The notes under the pieces are model-generated. The model saw only the letters and a list, made by a program, of their open reading frames with translations, had not been told where the DNA came from and did not search any database. A stretch of 62,641 bases of DNA, taken from positions 1 to 62,641 of the forward strand of contig NZ_PDKC01000014.1 in assembly GCF_004116495.1 (NCBI RefSeq), written 5' to 3'. Below, in pieces: positions 27,142-35,611 of this stretch (positions within the stretch are counted from its first letter, which is position 1; each line of letters begins with the position of its first letter). Source of the DNA: Arcobacter sp. CECT 8985 (GTDB taxonomy: Bacteria; Campylobacterota; Campylobacteria; Campylobacterales; Arcobacteraceae). The translations under genes were made by a program, and so were the position numbers.

Positions 27142-27212
27142 TTATACTCCAAGAGTTTTATAATATTTTATTTATTTTGATATAATAAAATAATAATATA
27201 AAAAGGTTTATT

Positions 27213-28424
27213 ATGAAATTTAACTTAAATCAATTTCTTCTTGCTTTATCTGATGCTTTGGATTTTGTAGAAATAAATACTTTAGGTTCAACTTCTTTTC
27301 ATTCTAAAAGAGTAGCTTATATAGCTTTAAGATTAGCAGATTTTTATATCTTAAATAAAAAAGAAAAATTTGATTTATGCTCTTTTTCAATTTTACATGA
27401 TAATGGATTGGCTGAAGAAGTTACAATAAGTAAATTTGAGCAAGATCCAAAAAATGAAAATCATTCTATTTTAGAACAAAATTCTAAACATTGTCATATT
27501 GGAGAAAAGAATATAAAAGGTTTTCCTTTTTTATCAGAACATAAAGATATAGTAAAATATCATCATGAAAATTTTGATGGAAGTGGTTTTTTTAAATTAA
27601 AAGATGATCAAATTCCTCTTTTAGCACAAATTATTGCATTGGCAGATACTGTAGATAATATTTTTCATTTTGAAACACCAACAATAGAAAATAGACAAAA
27701 AATAATTAGATTTATAAATGATAAAAAAAATATTTTATATTCAGAAGAGTTAGTAAATAACTTTAACTTTTTAGCAAATAAAACATCATTTTGGTTGGAT
27801 TTACAATCTTCAAATTTAGAAAAACTTGTCTTGAGCAAAGTTGAGAATTTCACTATGAATATTGAATTGGAACATTTAGTAAAATTATCTTCTGTTTTTA
27901 CTACTATTATTGATTCTAACTCTGCATTTACATCTAGACACTCATCTGGACTTAGCAATAAAGTTGAAAAGATGAGTTACCATTACAACTATAGTAGTGA
28001 AAAAATAATGAAACTTATAATTGCTGCAAATCTTCATGATTTAGGAAAACTAGCCGTACCAAATAAAATACTTGATAAACAATCAGCACTTACAAAAGAT
28101 GAATTTGAAATCATAAAATGCCATACTTATTATACAAGACAAGCATTACAAAAAGTAAATGGCTTTGAAGATATAGTTGAATGGGCATCAAATCATCATG
28201 AAAAATTAGATGGTAATGGATACCCATATGGTTTTGATGCTAAAAGATTATGTTTTGATTCAAGATTAATGACTTGTTTAGATATTTACCAAGCTTTAAC
28301 CGAAGATAGACCATATAGAAAAGGTATGTCACATACAAAAACAATGGAAATATTAAAAGAGCAAGCTTCAAAAGGTTATATTGATAGCACAATTGTCAAT
28401 GATATACATAAGGTTTTTAGTTGA
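27213..28424 (+). CDS. Tandem HD/HD-GYP domain protein (probable phosphodiesterase)
   Basis: A 403-residue protein with two HD domains. The first has His62-Asp63 (ILHDNG) and a YHHENFDGSGFF segment that keeps the HHE..DG pattern but lacks GYP. The second has HDLGKLAVPNKIL (His275-Asp276) and HHEKLDGNGYPYG, a full HD-GYP signature associated with c-di-GMP hydrolysis. No sensor, REC or membrane domain is seen, so input may come through the N-terminal domain. Monocistronic, starts behind AAAAAGGTTTATT. Confidence 0.87.
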   Translation: MKFNLNQFLLALSDALDFVEINTLGSTSFHSKRVAYIALRLADFYILNKKEKFDLCSFSILHDNGLAEEVTISKFEQDPKNENHSILEQNSKHCHIGEKNIKGFPFLSEHKDIVKYHHENFDGSGFFKLKDDQIPLLAQIIALADTVDNIFHFETPTIENRQKIIRFINDKKNILYSEELVNNFNFLANKTSFWLDLQSSNLEKLVLSKVENFTMNIELEHLVKLSSVFTTIIDSNSAFTSRHSSGLSNKVEKMSYHYNYSSEKIMKLIIAANLHDLGKLAVPNKILDKQSALTKDEFEIIKCHTYYTRQALQKVNGFEDIVEWASNHHEKLDGNGYPYGFDAKRLCFDSRLMTCLDIYQALTEDRPYRKGMSHTKTMEILKEQASKGYIDSTIVNDIHKVFS

Positions 28425-28475
28425 ATTTGATTAATTTAGTCTATAATTACAATATATTATTTAATAGGAAGATTG

Positions 28476-29537
28476 ATGTCTTATAGAACTTTAAAAGAAG
28501 AAATAGAAGTATTAGAACAAGGTTTACCTCCACAAGAAGATGATGGATTTATAGGAGGAAAACTAAATCCCAAAGAAGCTAATTTGATTTTGATTCCAGT
28601 TCCTTGGGAAGCTACTGTTTCATTTGGTGAAGGAACAGCAAAAGCCCCTGATAAAATTAAAATATCAAGTCATCAACTTGATTTAGAAACTTTTCACTAT
28701 GAAAAACCATATGCTGCAGGAATTGCAATGCTTAAAACAGATAAAAAACTTTTAAAGTTAAGCAATAAAGCAAGAAAAAAAGCTATTAAAGTAATTGAAG
28801 CATTAGAAAATAATTCAACAAATAAAAAAGCATTAGATTTTGTAAATAAAGCATCAAATATATTAAATGCCTCTATTTATAAAAAATGTTTAAAACAATT
28901 AAAAAAAGGAAAATTTGTAGGTGTTGTAGGAGGTGACCACTCTTCACCTTTAGGTCTTTTAAAAGCATTAAATGATACTCAAAAAGAACCATTTGGAATA
29001 CTTCATGTTGATGCTCACCATGACTTAAGAGAGGCATATGAAGGTTTTACTTATTCACACGCTTCAATTTTTTATAATACTATGAAAGAGTGTGAAAAAG
29101 TTAATAAACTTGTTCAAGTTGGAATAAGAGATTATAGTAGTGAAGAATCTTTACGAATGAAAAATTATAAACAAAAAGGTGCATGTTTATATGATACAAA
29201 TATGCAACAACTTCTTGCAAAAGGAGAATCTTTAGAAAATATTTTTTCTTCTTATATTGAACAACTACCTAAAAATGTATATCTTTCTATTGATATTGAT
29301 GGATTAGAACCTTTAAACTGCCCAAATACAGGAACACCAGTTCCAGGTGGATTAAGATATAGCCAATTAGAACACTTAATTTATATGGTTGTAAAAAGTA
29401 ATAAAAATATAATAGGATTTGATTTATGTGAAGTAGGAAGTAGTGAGAATGATTGGGATGAAAATGTGGGGGCAAGAGTTTTATATCAACTTTGTGCTGC
29501 ATTACTTGCAAGTCAAAATAAGATAAATTATAATTAA
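28476..29537 (+). CDS. Agmatinase/arginase-family ureohydrolase
   Basis: A 353-residue manganese enzyme of the ureohydrolase fold. Metal-ligand motifs are complete: GGDHS (His155), DAHHD (Asp179, His181, Asp183) and SIDIDGLEP (Asp273, Asp275). The family hydrolyses guanidino compounds to urea; agmatine, arginine, formiminoglutamate or a guanidino acid are all possible. It has an N-terminal extension of about 40 residues and an insertion around 75-130 compared with SpeB. Start chosen at ATG 28476 (AGGA six bases before) rather than the TTG just upstream. Confidence 0.85.
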   Translation: MSYRTLKEEIEVLEQGLPPQEDDGFIGGKLNPKEANLILIPVPWEATVSFGEGTAKAPDKIKISSHQLDLETFHYEKPYAAGIAMLKTDKKLLKLSNKARKKAIKVIEALENNSTNKKALDFVNKASNILNASIYKKCLKQLKKGKFVGVVGGDHSSPLGLLKALNDTQKEPFGILHVDAHHDLREAYEGFTYSHASIFYNTMKECEKVNKLVQVGIRDYSSEESLRMKNYKQKGACLYDTNMQQLLAKGESLENIFSSYIEQLPKNVYLSIDIDGLEPLNCPNTGTPVPGGLRYSQLEHLIYMVVKSNKNIIGFDLCEVGSSENDWDENVGARVLYQLCAALLASQNKINYN

Positions 29538-29620
29538 AATATGTATTATGCTAAATTAAAGGATTAAAATGAAATGTTTTATGTTATCGTTATAACTTGC
29601 CCTTTATTTCAATAGTAAAA

Positions 29621-30031
29621 TTAAAAAAAATCAGAATCAAAGAAAAAAAGTAATCTCATACTTATTATTATAAAAACAACAATAATTACGATTGATAATG
29701 AGACAATTTTAACTATCTTAAAAAACTTATTTGATATATCAATACTTTCATGATCAACTAAATAACTTCTTTTTAATCCAATTAAGATTAAGAATGTTAT
29801 AACTCCTTCTTTTACAAGTGTCCAAAATAGTAATCCTTGAGTTGATGAGATTATATTTTGATTTTGAACTTCATATAAAAATGTAGGATTTATCAATAAA
29901 TAAAGTATTATAATTGATATACTTAAAATTAATATTTGAGTACTTAACTTATAGTTTAATGTGTATATATATACAAGTATTGTAAATGGAATACATACAT
30001 ATATATAAAGTTGCATGAAAATTTCTGCCAT
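29621..30031 (-). CDS. Hypothetical membrane protein (four helices)
   Basis: A 136-residue protein with four hydrophobic segments (about 8-25, 31-48, 66-82, 108-130). No known family recognised. Its ATG follows the stop of the upstream lipoprotein gene directly (TAAATG), with GGAG as ribosome binding site, so the two are translated from one message. Confidence 0.65.
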   Translation of the reverse strand: MAEIFMQLYIYVCIPFTILVYIYTLNYKLSTQILILSISIIILYLLINPTFLYEVQNQNIISSTQGLLFWTLVKEGVITFLILIGLKRSYLVDHESIDISNKFFKIVKIVSLSIVIIVVFIIISMRLLFFFDSDFF

Positions 30032-30463
30032 TTATTTCTCCGATTTCTTACAATTAAACGATTCAATTATATTTTTTAACTGATTAACATAGAGCATTTT
30101 GTTTTGGGGATATCTATATTTTTTTAACTCACCTGTATAAATATCAACCTCAATCCAGCTAGTAATAGTGGTACTGCCGTCATGATTAGTTATGAGATAT
30201 GAAGTTGCAAAAAGATAGTTGTCTTTATAAATAAAATAGTAACCGACTTCTTTAGTATTTCTAAAAAAAATATCTCTTAATTTTGTATCATTCAAAACAG
30301 TTTGACAAACTATATTTTTTGCACCTTGCAATGATACTTTTGCATTTTTTAATTGTGCATTATATGCAGGCGTACCGTAAAGATATATTTCTTTTTGCTC
30401 ATTAGTAGATGAGCAAGCCGTAAAAATCAAAACTAATACAGCCACATATATGAACTTTATCAC
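30032..30463 (-). CDS. Hypothetical lipoprotein (143 aa)
   Basis: N-terminus MIKFIYVAVLVLIFTACSS is a lipoprotein signal with lipobox Cys17. The mature part contains NAQLKNAKVSLQGAKNIV and VEVDIYTGELKKY, a small beta-rich fold I do not recognise; a role in the periplasm anchored to a membrane is expected. First gene of a two-gene unit with the membrane protein. Confidence 0.7.
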   Translation of the reverse strand: MIKFIYVAVLVLIFTACSSTNEQKEIYLYGTPAYNAQLKNAKVSLQGAKNIVCQTVLNDTKLRDIFFRNTKEVGYYFIYKDNYLFATSYLITNHDGSTTITSWIEVDIYTGELKKYRYPQNKMLYVNQLKNIIESFNCKKSEK

Positions 30464-30528
30464 TTAACATTATCCTTGTTATACTTAGGTTTTATCTAAC
30501 ATAAGTTATCATATGTGCATCACATTAA

Positions 30529-30807
30529 CAACATAATTATTACATCTTTTTATACCAAAAAAGAGCTTTATCTCCAATAATCTGGGTATCATTAGATGAA
30601 ACAGATGAGATTGATAAAGTGATTGTAAAAGATGTAGATGAAAAAGAATTCATTGGAAAGATGATATTTAATAATAAATCTATACTTGACGTTATAGATA
30701 AAAAATGATTTTCAAAAAGGCATAGTATTAAGTATGAATAAAAAGTTTAAAATTAAAAGTGTAATATTGTTGACCTTGACAAATTAGTCGAACAAGGAGT
30801 TATTTGA
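30529..30807 (+). pseudogene. Decayed gene fragment with two compensating frameshifts
   Basis: Codon-like sequence without a start encodes, in one frame, RALSPIIWVSLDETDEIDKV ... SILDVIDKK then stops at 30706-30708. Reading one base differently in the preceding A6 run continues as NDFQKGIVLSMNKKFKIKS, and the original frame resumes as NIVDLDKLVEQGVI before a stop at 30805-30807. Two shifts of opposite sign and a missing 5' end indicate a gene remnant. Family not recognised. The bases from 30464 to 30528 hold nothing I can name. Confidence 0.5.
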
Positions 30808-30810
30808 AAT

Positions 30811-30839
30811 AAAAAAGAGTGATAATCTCACTCTTTTTT
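30811..30839. terminator. Strong bidirectional terminator hairpin
   Basis: Perfect 12-bp stem AAAAAAGAGTGA / TCACTCTTTTTT with loop TAATC; T-runs on both strands. It closes the decayed gene on the plus strand and could stop leuA read-through on the minus strand. Confidence 0.8.
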
Positions 30840-30845
30840 ATAAGT

Positions 30846-30962
30846 CCCGCAAGATAGAAATTAAAAATAATAAATGCGGGAAGCTTTGCCTCCGAAGCCG
30901 TAGTTGTTTTTGCTTACTTTTCGTCAACACAAAAGTAAGAGAACAAAGAGGTTTATCCTCTT
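30846..30962. repeat. Structured intergenic stretch downstream of leuA
   Basis: Three stems in a row: CCCGCA / TGCGGG (30846-30851 with 30875-30880), the 9-bp perfect CTTACTTTT / AAAAGTAAG (30913-30921 with 30931-30939), and AAGAGG / CCTCTT (30946-30962), the last a likely leuA terminator on the minus strand. The middle stretch is visibly richer in G+C than its surroundings. It looks like an intergenic repeat family rather than a gene. Confidence 0.5.
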
Positions 30963-30972
30963 CAAGAGAATA

Positions 30973-32274
30973 CTATTTTTTATGCCCCTCATAAAGTTCA
31001 ATAATCTCCTCTTTACTCAATTCCCTTTTCAATTTATCACTTTGCTCTTTTACTAAAATACCAAATTTTATAGACTCTTCTTTAGTTAAATTTTCTCCAA
31101 AAAACTCACTTATGATAAAAGCAACTCCCCCTTTCCCTGATTGGGAATTTACTCTAATAACATCTTCATATCCCCTTTTTATATCTTTTGGGTCTATTGG
31201 CAAGTATGGGACATTCCACTCTTGACAAGAGTTTTCTCTATAAAAGTCTATTCCTTTTTTTATAGCATCTTGATGGCCTCCACTAAAAGCTGTAAAAATC
31301 ATATCTCCCACATAAGGATGTCTTGAGTGAACTTTTAAACTTGTTTTTTCTTCATACATCTTTTTTACTTCATCTATAATTGACAAATCAAGAGTAGAAT
31401 CAATACCTTGTGAGTGTAAATTAAAAGCAAAATTTACTAAATCTAAGTTCCCTGCTCTCTCACCATTTCCAAAAAGTGTTCCTTCAACTCTATTTGCACC
31501 TGCTAAAACTGCAAGTTCTGCTGAGGCTACTGATGTTCCTCTGTCATTGTGAGGATGAACACTTATTATAAGGGCATCTTTATTGTTCAAATTATTGCAC
31601 ATCCACTCTATTCTATCTGCATAAATATTTGAAGTGCAAGCTTCTAGAGTGTTTGGTAAATTTATTATCATCTTGTTTTGTACTGTTGGTTTTACTACAT
31701 CGATTACTTTATTACATATTTTTACTGCAAACTCTAAATTGGTTTGGGAAAAACTCTCTGGGGAATAATCATATATAACATTGCCCTCAAAATCTTTAGT
31801 AAGTTCCCTTAAGTATTTCATTGACTCAACTGCCATATTTATTATCTCTTCATCACTTTTTTTAAAAACTACTCTTCTTTGGAACTCATTTGTAGGATTG
31901 TATAGATGAAAAATTCCATTTTTCACTCCTCTCATAGCTTCAACACTTTTTTTTATCCACTCTTTTTTTGCTGGTATTAATACTTGAATAGCAACATCAT
32001 CAGGTATAAGATTTTCTTCAATTAATTTTCTTGTAAAATTAAAATCAGTATCACTAGCACTTGGATAGCTTACTTCTATTTGTTTAAATCCCATCTTTAC
32101 TAAAGTATTAAAATACTGCAACTTTTGTTCAATATTTAAAGGGTTTACTAAAGCTTGATTTCCATCTCTTAAATCTACACTTCCATAAATAGGTGCTTTT
32201 GTGATTTGATTATTTGGCCAAGTACGTACGAAGTTTTTGACAATAGGATATTGTCTATATTTTTTATAAGTCAT
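30973..32274 (-). CDS. leuA: 2-isopropylmalate synthase, catalytic part only
   Basis: First committed enzyme of leucine synthesis: condenses acetyl-CoA with 2-oxoisovalerate. The start region (YPIVKNFVRTWP, KAPIYGSVDLRDGNQALVNP) is that of the long type-2 enzymes, and the metal motif HPHNDRG and GTLFGNGERAGNLD are present. The protein ends at 433 residues, right after the catalytic and linker regions, whereas type-2 enzymes usually have about 550 with a C-terminal leucine-binding domain; feedback inhibition is therefore probably absent. Start taken at ATG 32274 because GGAG lies six bases before it and overlaps the upstream ATG. Codon use looks slightly richer in C/G than neighbours. Confidence 0.85.
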   Translation of the reverse strand: MTYKKYRQYPIVKNFVRTWPNNQITKAPIYGSVDLRDGNQALVNPLNIEQKLQYFNTLVKMGFKQIEVSYPSASDTDFNFTRKLIEENLIPDDVAIQVLIPAKKEWIKKSVEAMRGVKNGIFHLYNPTNEFQRRVVFKKSDEEIINMAVESMKYLRELTKDFEGNVIYDYSPESFSQTNLEFAVKICNKVIDVVKPTVQNKMIINLPNTLEACTSNIYADRIEWMCNNLNNKDALIISVHPHNDRGTSVASAELAVLAGANRVEGTLFGNGERAGNLDLVNFAFNLHSQGIDSTLDLSIIDEVKKMYEEKTSLKVHSRHPYVGDMIFTAFSGGHQDAIKKGIDFYRENSCQEWNVPYLPIDPKDIKRGYEDVIRVNSQSGKGGVAFIISEFFGENLTKEESIKFGILVKEQSDKLKRELSKEEIIELYEGHKK

Positions 32275-32481
32275 TTTATTCTCCATGATTTTATATATTT
32301 TGCAAATATTTGCGACTAAAATTGATAAGGTATGATTTGAAAATTATTTTAGGAATTAGAGGTTTAAGAGTAGATTGTTTATTTGAATAATGTTATATTT
32401 TTTCATACTATTTATAGTTTCTCCTTTTATTTGCCTAAGTATATAAAATAAAAGAATTTAAATCTTGTACAAAATTAACAT

Positions 32482-33237
32482 TTATGAAGATATATTTGAT
32501 TGATACTCTTTAGGTGTTAGTTGAAATACTCGTTTAAAGTTTCTATTTAAGTGGCTTTGATCAAAAAAACCACACTGTAAAGCAACATCAACAATTGGTA
32601 TATTTTTTGATAAAAGCTCTTTTGCTTTATGTACTTTTTTATTTAAGATGTATGAGTGTATTGTCTTTTTAAAGACTCTAATTAGGTGAATTTGGGTTAT
32701 ATTAAATATCTTAGAAATATATTCCAAACTAAGTTCTTCTAAGTAATTTTCATCTAAATACTCTTTTATTTTAAAGCAAATATCATTTTTAAAATCTTCT
32801 TTTATTTTTTTATAACTAAAAAATTTTATACAAAATTCTAAGACAAACTCCTCTTTTTGAATTATGCTTACTTTTTCATCTAAGATAATTTGGCATAAAT
32901 TTTCAAAGTCTAAACTATTTTCTTTATAAGTATAATCACTATTAAAAAATAAGCCAATACTATTTAAAAATGAAGTATCCAAATACAAAACATAACCATC
33001 TTTAGCTTCACTTTGTAAAGTTGCACTATGTGCTACTAATTTATTTATTATTATAAAGTTATTTGGTTTTAATAAAATAGATTCATCTTTAAAATTGATA
33101 TTTATACTATTTTGTTTTATCGAAGTTATTGTTATTTGATTATGAGAGTGTAATTTCTCACACTCTTTAATATGTTTTATATATCTTAACTCTAAAAAAG
33201 GTAATTTATCATTTTTAAAAATCTTAATTTCATTCAT
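32482..33237 (-). CDS. AraC-family transcriptional regulator
   Basis: A 251-residue regulator. Residues 1 to about 130 form a cupin-like effector domain (HSHNQITITS, LLKPNNFIIIN); residues about 160-250 carry the double helix-turn-helix, LEYISKIFNITQIHLIRVFK and VDVALQCGFFDQSHLNRNFK, with the usual AraC ending FQLTPKEYQ. Its ATG lies two bases after the TSUP gene stop and has no clear ribosome binding site of its own, indicating translational coupling and a shared job. Confidence 0.9.
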   Translation of the reverse strand: MNEIKIFKNDKLPFLELRYIKHIKECEKLHSHNQITITSIKQNSININFKDESILLKPNNFIIINKLVAHSATLQSEAKDGYVLYLDTSFLNSIGLFFNSDYTYKENSLDFENLCQIILDEKVSIIQKEEFVLEFCIKFFSYKKIKEDFKNDICFKIKEYLDENYLEELSLEYISKIFNITQIHLIRVFKKTIHSYILNKKVHKAKELLSKNIPIVDVALQCGFFDQSHLNRNFKRVFQLTPKEYQSNISS

Positions 33238-33239
33238 AA

Positions 33240-34007
33240 TTACGACACAAATATTTTAATAATATTTCCAACTAACATAAAAATAAGCACAAAGATAAGC
33301 ACTTTTTTTATAAACTCTTCTCCACCTTTAATAGCAAAATGGCTTCCTGCATAAGATCCAGCTACATTTGCTAATCCTAAAGGAAGTGCAACTGCCCAAA
33401 GAACTTTTCCTGCAAAAATAAATGCAATTGCAGAACCTACATTTGTTGCAAAATTTAAAGGTTTTGTTGAAGCTGTCGCAGTTAAATAATCTAAACTCAA
33501 AAATTTCTTCATTGAAATAGTTAAATATGTCCCTGTTCCAGGGCCAAGTAAACCATCATAAAATCCAATTGGAGCAGTTGAAAGAATAATTCTTTTTTTA
33601 GTCACTTCTTCTTTATCTTTTTTTATGTGTTTACTCTTTTTAAAAAGAAAAGCTAATGCAATTGGAATTGCTATTAATATAGCCCATTTTATAGTTTCAT
33701 CTGATAAAAACATAACTAAAGAGCTTCCAATATAAGAGAATACTAAACAAGGAATAATCGCGATTGAGACAACATACCAAGATATTTTTTTACTTAATGC
33801 ATATTTTATTGTTGCCATAAATACACCAAAAAAACTTGCTACTTTATTTGAAGCTAAAACATGAACGGGAGATATTCCCATAAAAAGAAGTGCAGGAACT
33901 TGAATCATTCCTCCTCCACCAGCAATTGAGTCAATATAACCAGCAATAAAACCAGCTACAAGAAGAAAAATAACCCATGAAAGGGCAATATCATTAAAAA
34001 GTTCCAT
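33240..34007 (-). CDS. TSUP-family membrane transporter
   Basis: A 255-residue inner-membrane protein with about eight helices. IAGYIDSIAGGGGMIQVPALL and the second-half counterpart GFYDGLLGPGTGTYLTISM are the duplicated TauE/SafE motifs. Substrates of the family are small sulfur or carboxylate anions; unknown here. First gene of a two-gene operon with an AraC regulator. Confidence 0.88.
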   Translation of the reverse strand: MELFNDIALSWVIFLLVAGFIAGYIDSIAGGGGMIQVPALLFMGISPVHVLASNKVASFFGVFMATIKYALSKKISWYVVSIAIIPCLVFSYIGSSLVMFLSDETIKWAILIAIPIALAFLFKKSKHIKKDKEEVTKKRIILSTAPIGFYDGLLGPGTGTYLTISMKKFLSLDYLTATASTKPLNFATNVGSAIAFIFAGKVLWAVALPLGLANVAGSYAGSHFAIKGGEEFIKKVLIFVLIFMLVGNIIKIFVS

Positions 34008-34036
34008 TATGTGAATGCCTTAATATTAAATACAAT

Positions 34037-34061
34037 AAAAGATAGCAAAAAGCTATCTTTT
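34037..34061. terminator. Terminator after ppaC
   Basis: Perfect 10-bp stem AAAAGATAGC / GCTATCTTTT with an A5 loop (T5 on the minus strand), a few bases beyond the stop of the pyrophosphatase gene. Confidence 0.7.
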
Positions 34062-34066
34062 AAAAT

Positions 34067-34987
34067 TTATGCAAATGCAGGTTGTAAGAAAGGAATAATC
34101 TGTTTTTTTCTTGATAGACAACCATCTAACCAAACTTTGTTGTCTTCAAGTTTTACATCAAATGCTTTTTCAAAAATTGATGTATCTTCTGAAGAAACTA
34201 ATACTTCAGAACCTTCTTTCATAATATCTGTAAGAAGTAAACATGCTGTATGTAAATTGTTTTCTTCTCTTAATTTATCTAAATCTGCTTGTAATTCAGA
34301 TTTTATACTATCAAATAAGCTTAAATCAATTACTTCTAATTGTCCAATACCAACATTTTTTCCATGCATATCAAATGGTTTATAATCTCTTAAAATTAAA
34401 TCTCTTACAGGAACACCTTCAACTGCTGATTTAACTTTAAACATCTCCATTCCAAGTGCACCAAAATCTTCAACACCAGCAATTTCTGCCAATTCTCTTA
34501 CTGCTTTAATATCAGTTTGTGTACATGTTGGTGATTTAAAAATTACTGTATCACTTAAAATTGCACATAACATTACTCCAGCAATATTAGCAGGAATTTC
34601 AACACCATGGAAGTCATACATCTCTTTTACGATTGTATTAGTACATCCAACAGGTCTAATCCAACACTCTAATGGAGTAGAAGTAGTAATATCTCCTAAT
34701 TTATGATGATCAACTATACCAACAACAGTTGCTTCATCTAAATCTTTTGGTGCTTGTCCTCTATCTGAATAATCTGTAATAAATAGTTCACAACCTGCAA
34801 ATTCAGTTTTAAGTTCAGGTGCTTCAAAACCAAATCTATCTAAGATAAATTGAGTTTCAGGGCTAACTGGTCCTTGTCTTGCAGGTATTGCTTCACGCCC
34901 AATTTTATTTAAAAGGTAAGCTAATGAAATCGCTGAACAGATTGAATCTGAATCAGGAGTAGTATGTCCACATGTATAAATTGCCAT
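34067..34987 (-). CDS. ppaC: Manganese-dependent inorganic pyrophosphatase
   Basis: Cytoplasmic family II pyrophosphatase that hydrolyses PPi to phosphate and pulls biosynthetic reactions forward. The metal-binding motifs are complete: HTTPDSD at 8-14, Asp72 in ITDYSD, and the DHH motif at 93-95 (IVDHHKLG). The C-terminal DHHA2 domain ends in the phosphate-binding signature SRKKQIIPFL. The 306-residue length is normal; no CBS domains. Starts behind AGGATATTTTTT. Monocistronic. Confidence 0.95.
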   Translation of the reverse strand: MAIYTCGHTTPDSDSICSAISLAYLLNKIGREAIPARQGPVSPETQFILDRFGFEAPELKTEFAGCELFITDYSDRGQAPKDLDEATVVGIVDHHKLGDITTSTPLECWIRPVGCTNTIVKEMYDFHGVEIPANIAGVMLCAILSDTVIFKSPTCTQTDIKAVRELAEIAGVEDFGALGMEMFKVKSAVEGVPVRDLILRDYKPFDMHGKNVGIGQLEVIDLSLFDSIKSELQADLDKLREENNLHTACLLLTDIMKEGSEVLVSSEDTSIFEKAFDVKLEDNKVWLDGCLSRKKQIIPFLQPAFA

Positions 34988-35086
34988 AAAAAATATCCTA
35001 TATTTAAGTTTTTGTGATTTTACCTAAAGTTAAGTTATTTTAATTTTAAAAAGTGAAGTTAGAGTTATTTGTTGAGAAAAAAAGTT

Positions 35087-35114
35087 AAAATAAGAGGAAG
35101 ATTCCTCTTATTTT
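35087..35114. terminator. Terminator of the aspA operon
   Basis: 13-bp arms AAAATAAGAGGAA / TTCCTCTTATTTT separated by GA, just after the asparaginase-like gene, followed by a T-rich run on the minus strand. Confidence 0.8.
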
Positions 35115-35116
35115 AG

Positions 35117-35611
35117 TTAGTTTTGGATAAGAAATTGTCCAAGTTCTCTATTTTTTACAAGTTTAGAAGAATCAACTACAACTCCATGCATAGAGATATA
35201 AGTACCATTATTAACCTCAGCACTTAAAAATCCTAAAGCCTGAGAAAAGTTCATAGTAGCTTCAATTGTATCTATACTCATTGGAACCATTGCCCCTGTA
35301 AATACAATTTTTTTAGCTATTTTTTCTTCTTTTATTAATGCACTTGTCAAATGAACAGTATCTGTTCCATGAATTATAATAATATTATCATTTTGTGTAT
35401 TTTTTATAGCATCACAAATCTCTTTTCTATCTTCATCTGTCATATCTAAACTATCTTTTGATACAACATTTACAATTTCAAAATCTACATTGTGGCATGA
35501 TGCTACAATTTTATCTAAAGCTATATTATCAGCTGGAACTTCTAATTGTCCTTTAATTGGATTATATCTTTTATTAAAAGTACCACCAGTATTGATAATA
35601 GTTACTTTCAT
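35117..35611 (-). CDS. One-domain asparaginase-like protein
   Basis: A 164-residue protein that corresponds to the N-terminal catalytic domain of bacterial L-asparaginases. TGGTF at 8-12 and HGTDT at 81-85 hold the two catalytic threonines and the aspartate, and FTGAMVPM follows. The C-terminal domain of about 150 residues found in usual enzymes is absent, although that domain donates a residue to the neighbouring active site in the tetramer. Short proteins like this are known as asparaginase-domain proteins; activity is not certain. Its ATG overlaps the aspA stop (TAATG type), so the two are coupled. Confidence 0.8.
   Translation of the reverse strand: MKVTIINTGGTFNKRYNPIKGQLEVPADNIALDKIVASCHNVDFEIVNVVSKDSLDMTDEDRKEICDAIKNTQNDNIIIIHGTDTVHLTSALIKEEKIAKKIVFTGAMVPMSIDTIEATMNFSQALGFLSAEVNNGTYISMHGVVVDSSKLVKNRELGQFLIQN

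Noticed and set aside
29569-29595. Eight-codon ORF (MKCFMLSL) with AAAGGATTAAA before it
   Set aside because: Nothing is encoded downstream on the same strand that it could regulate; probably chance or a remnant.
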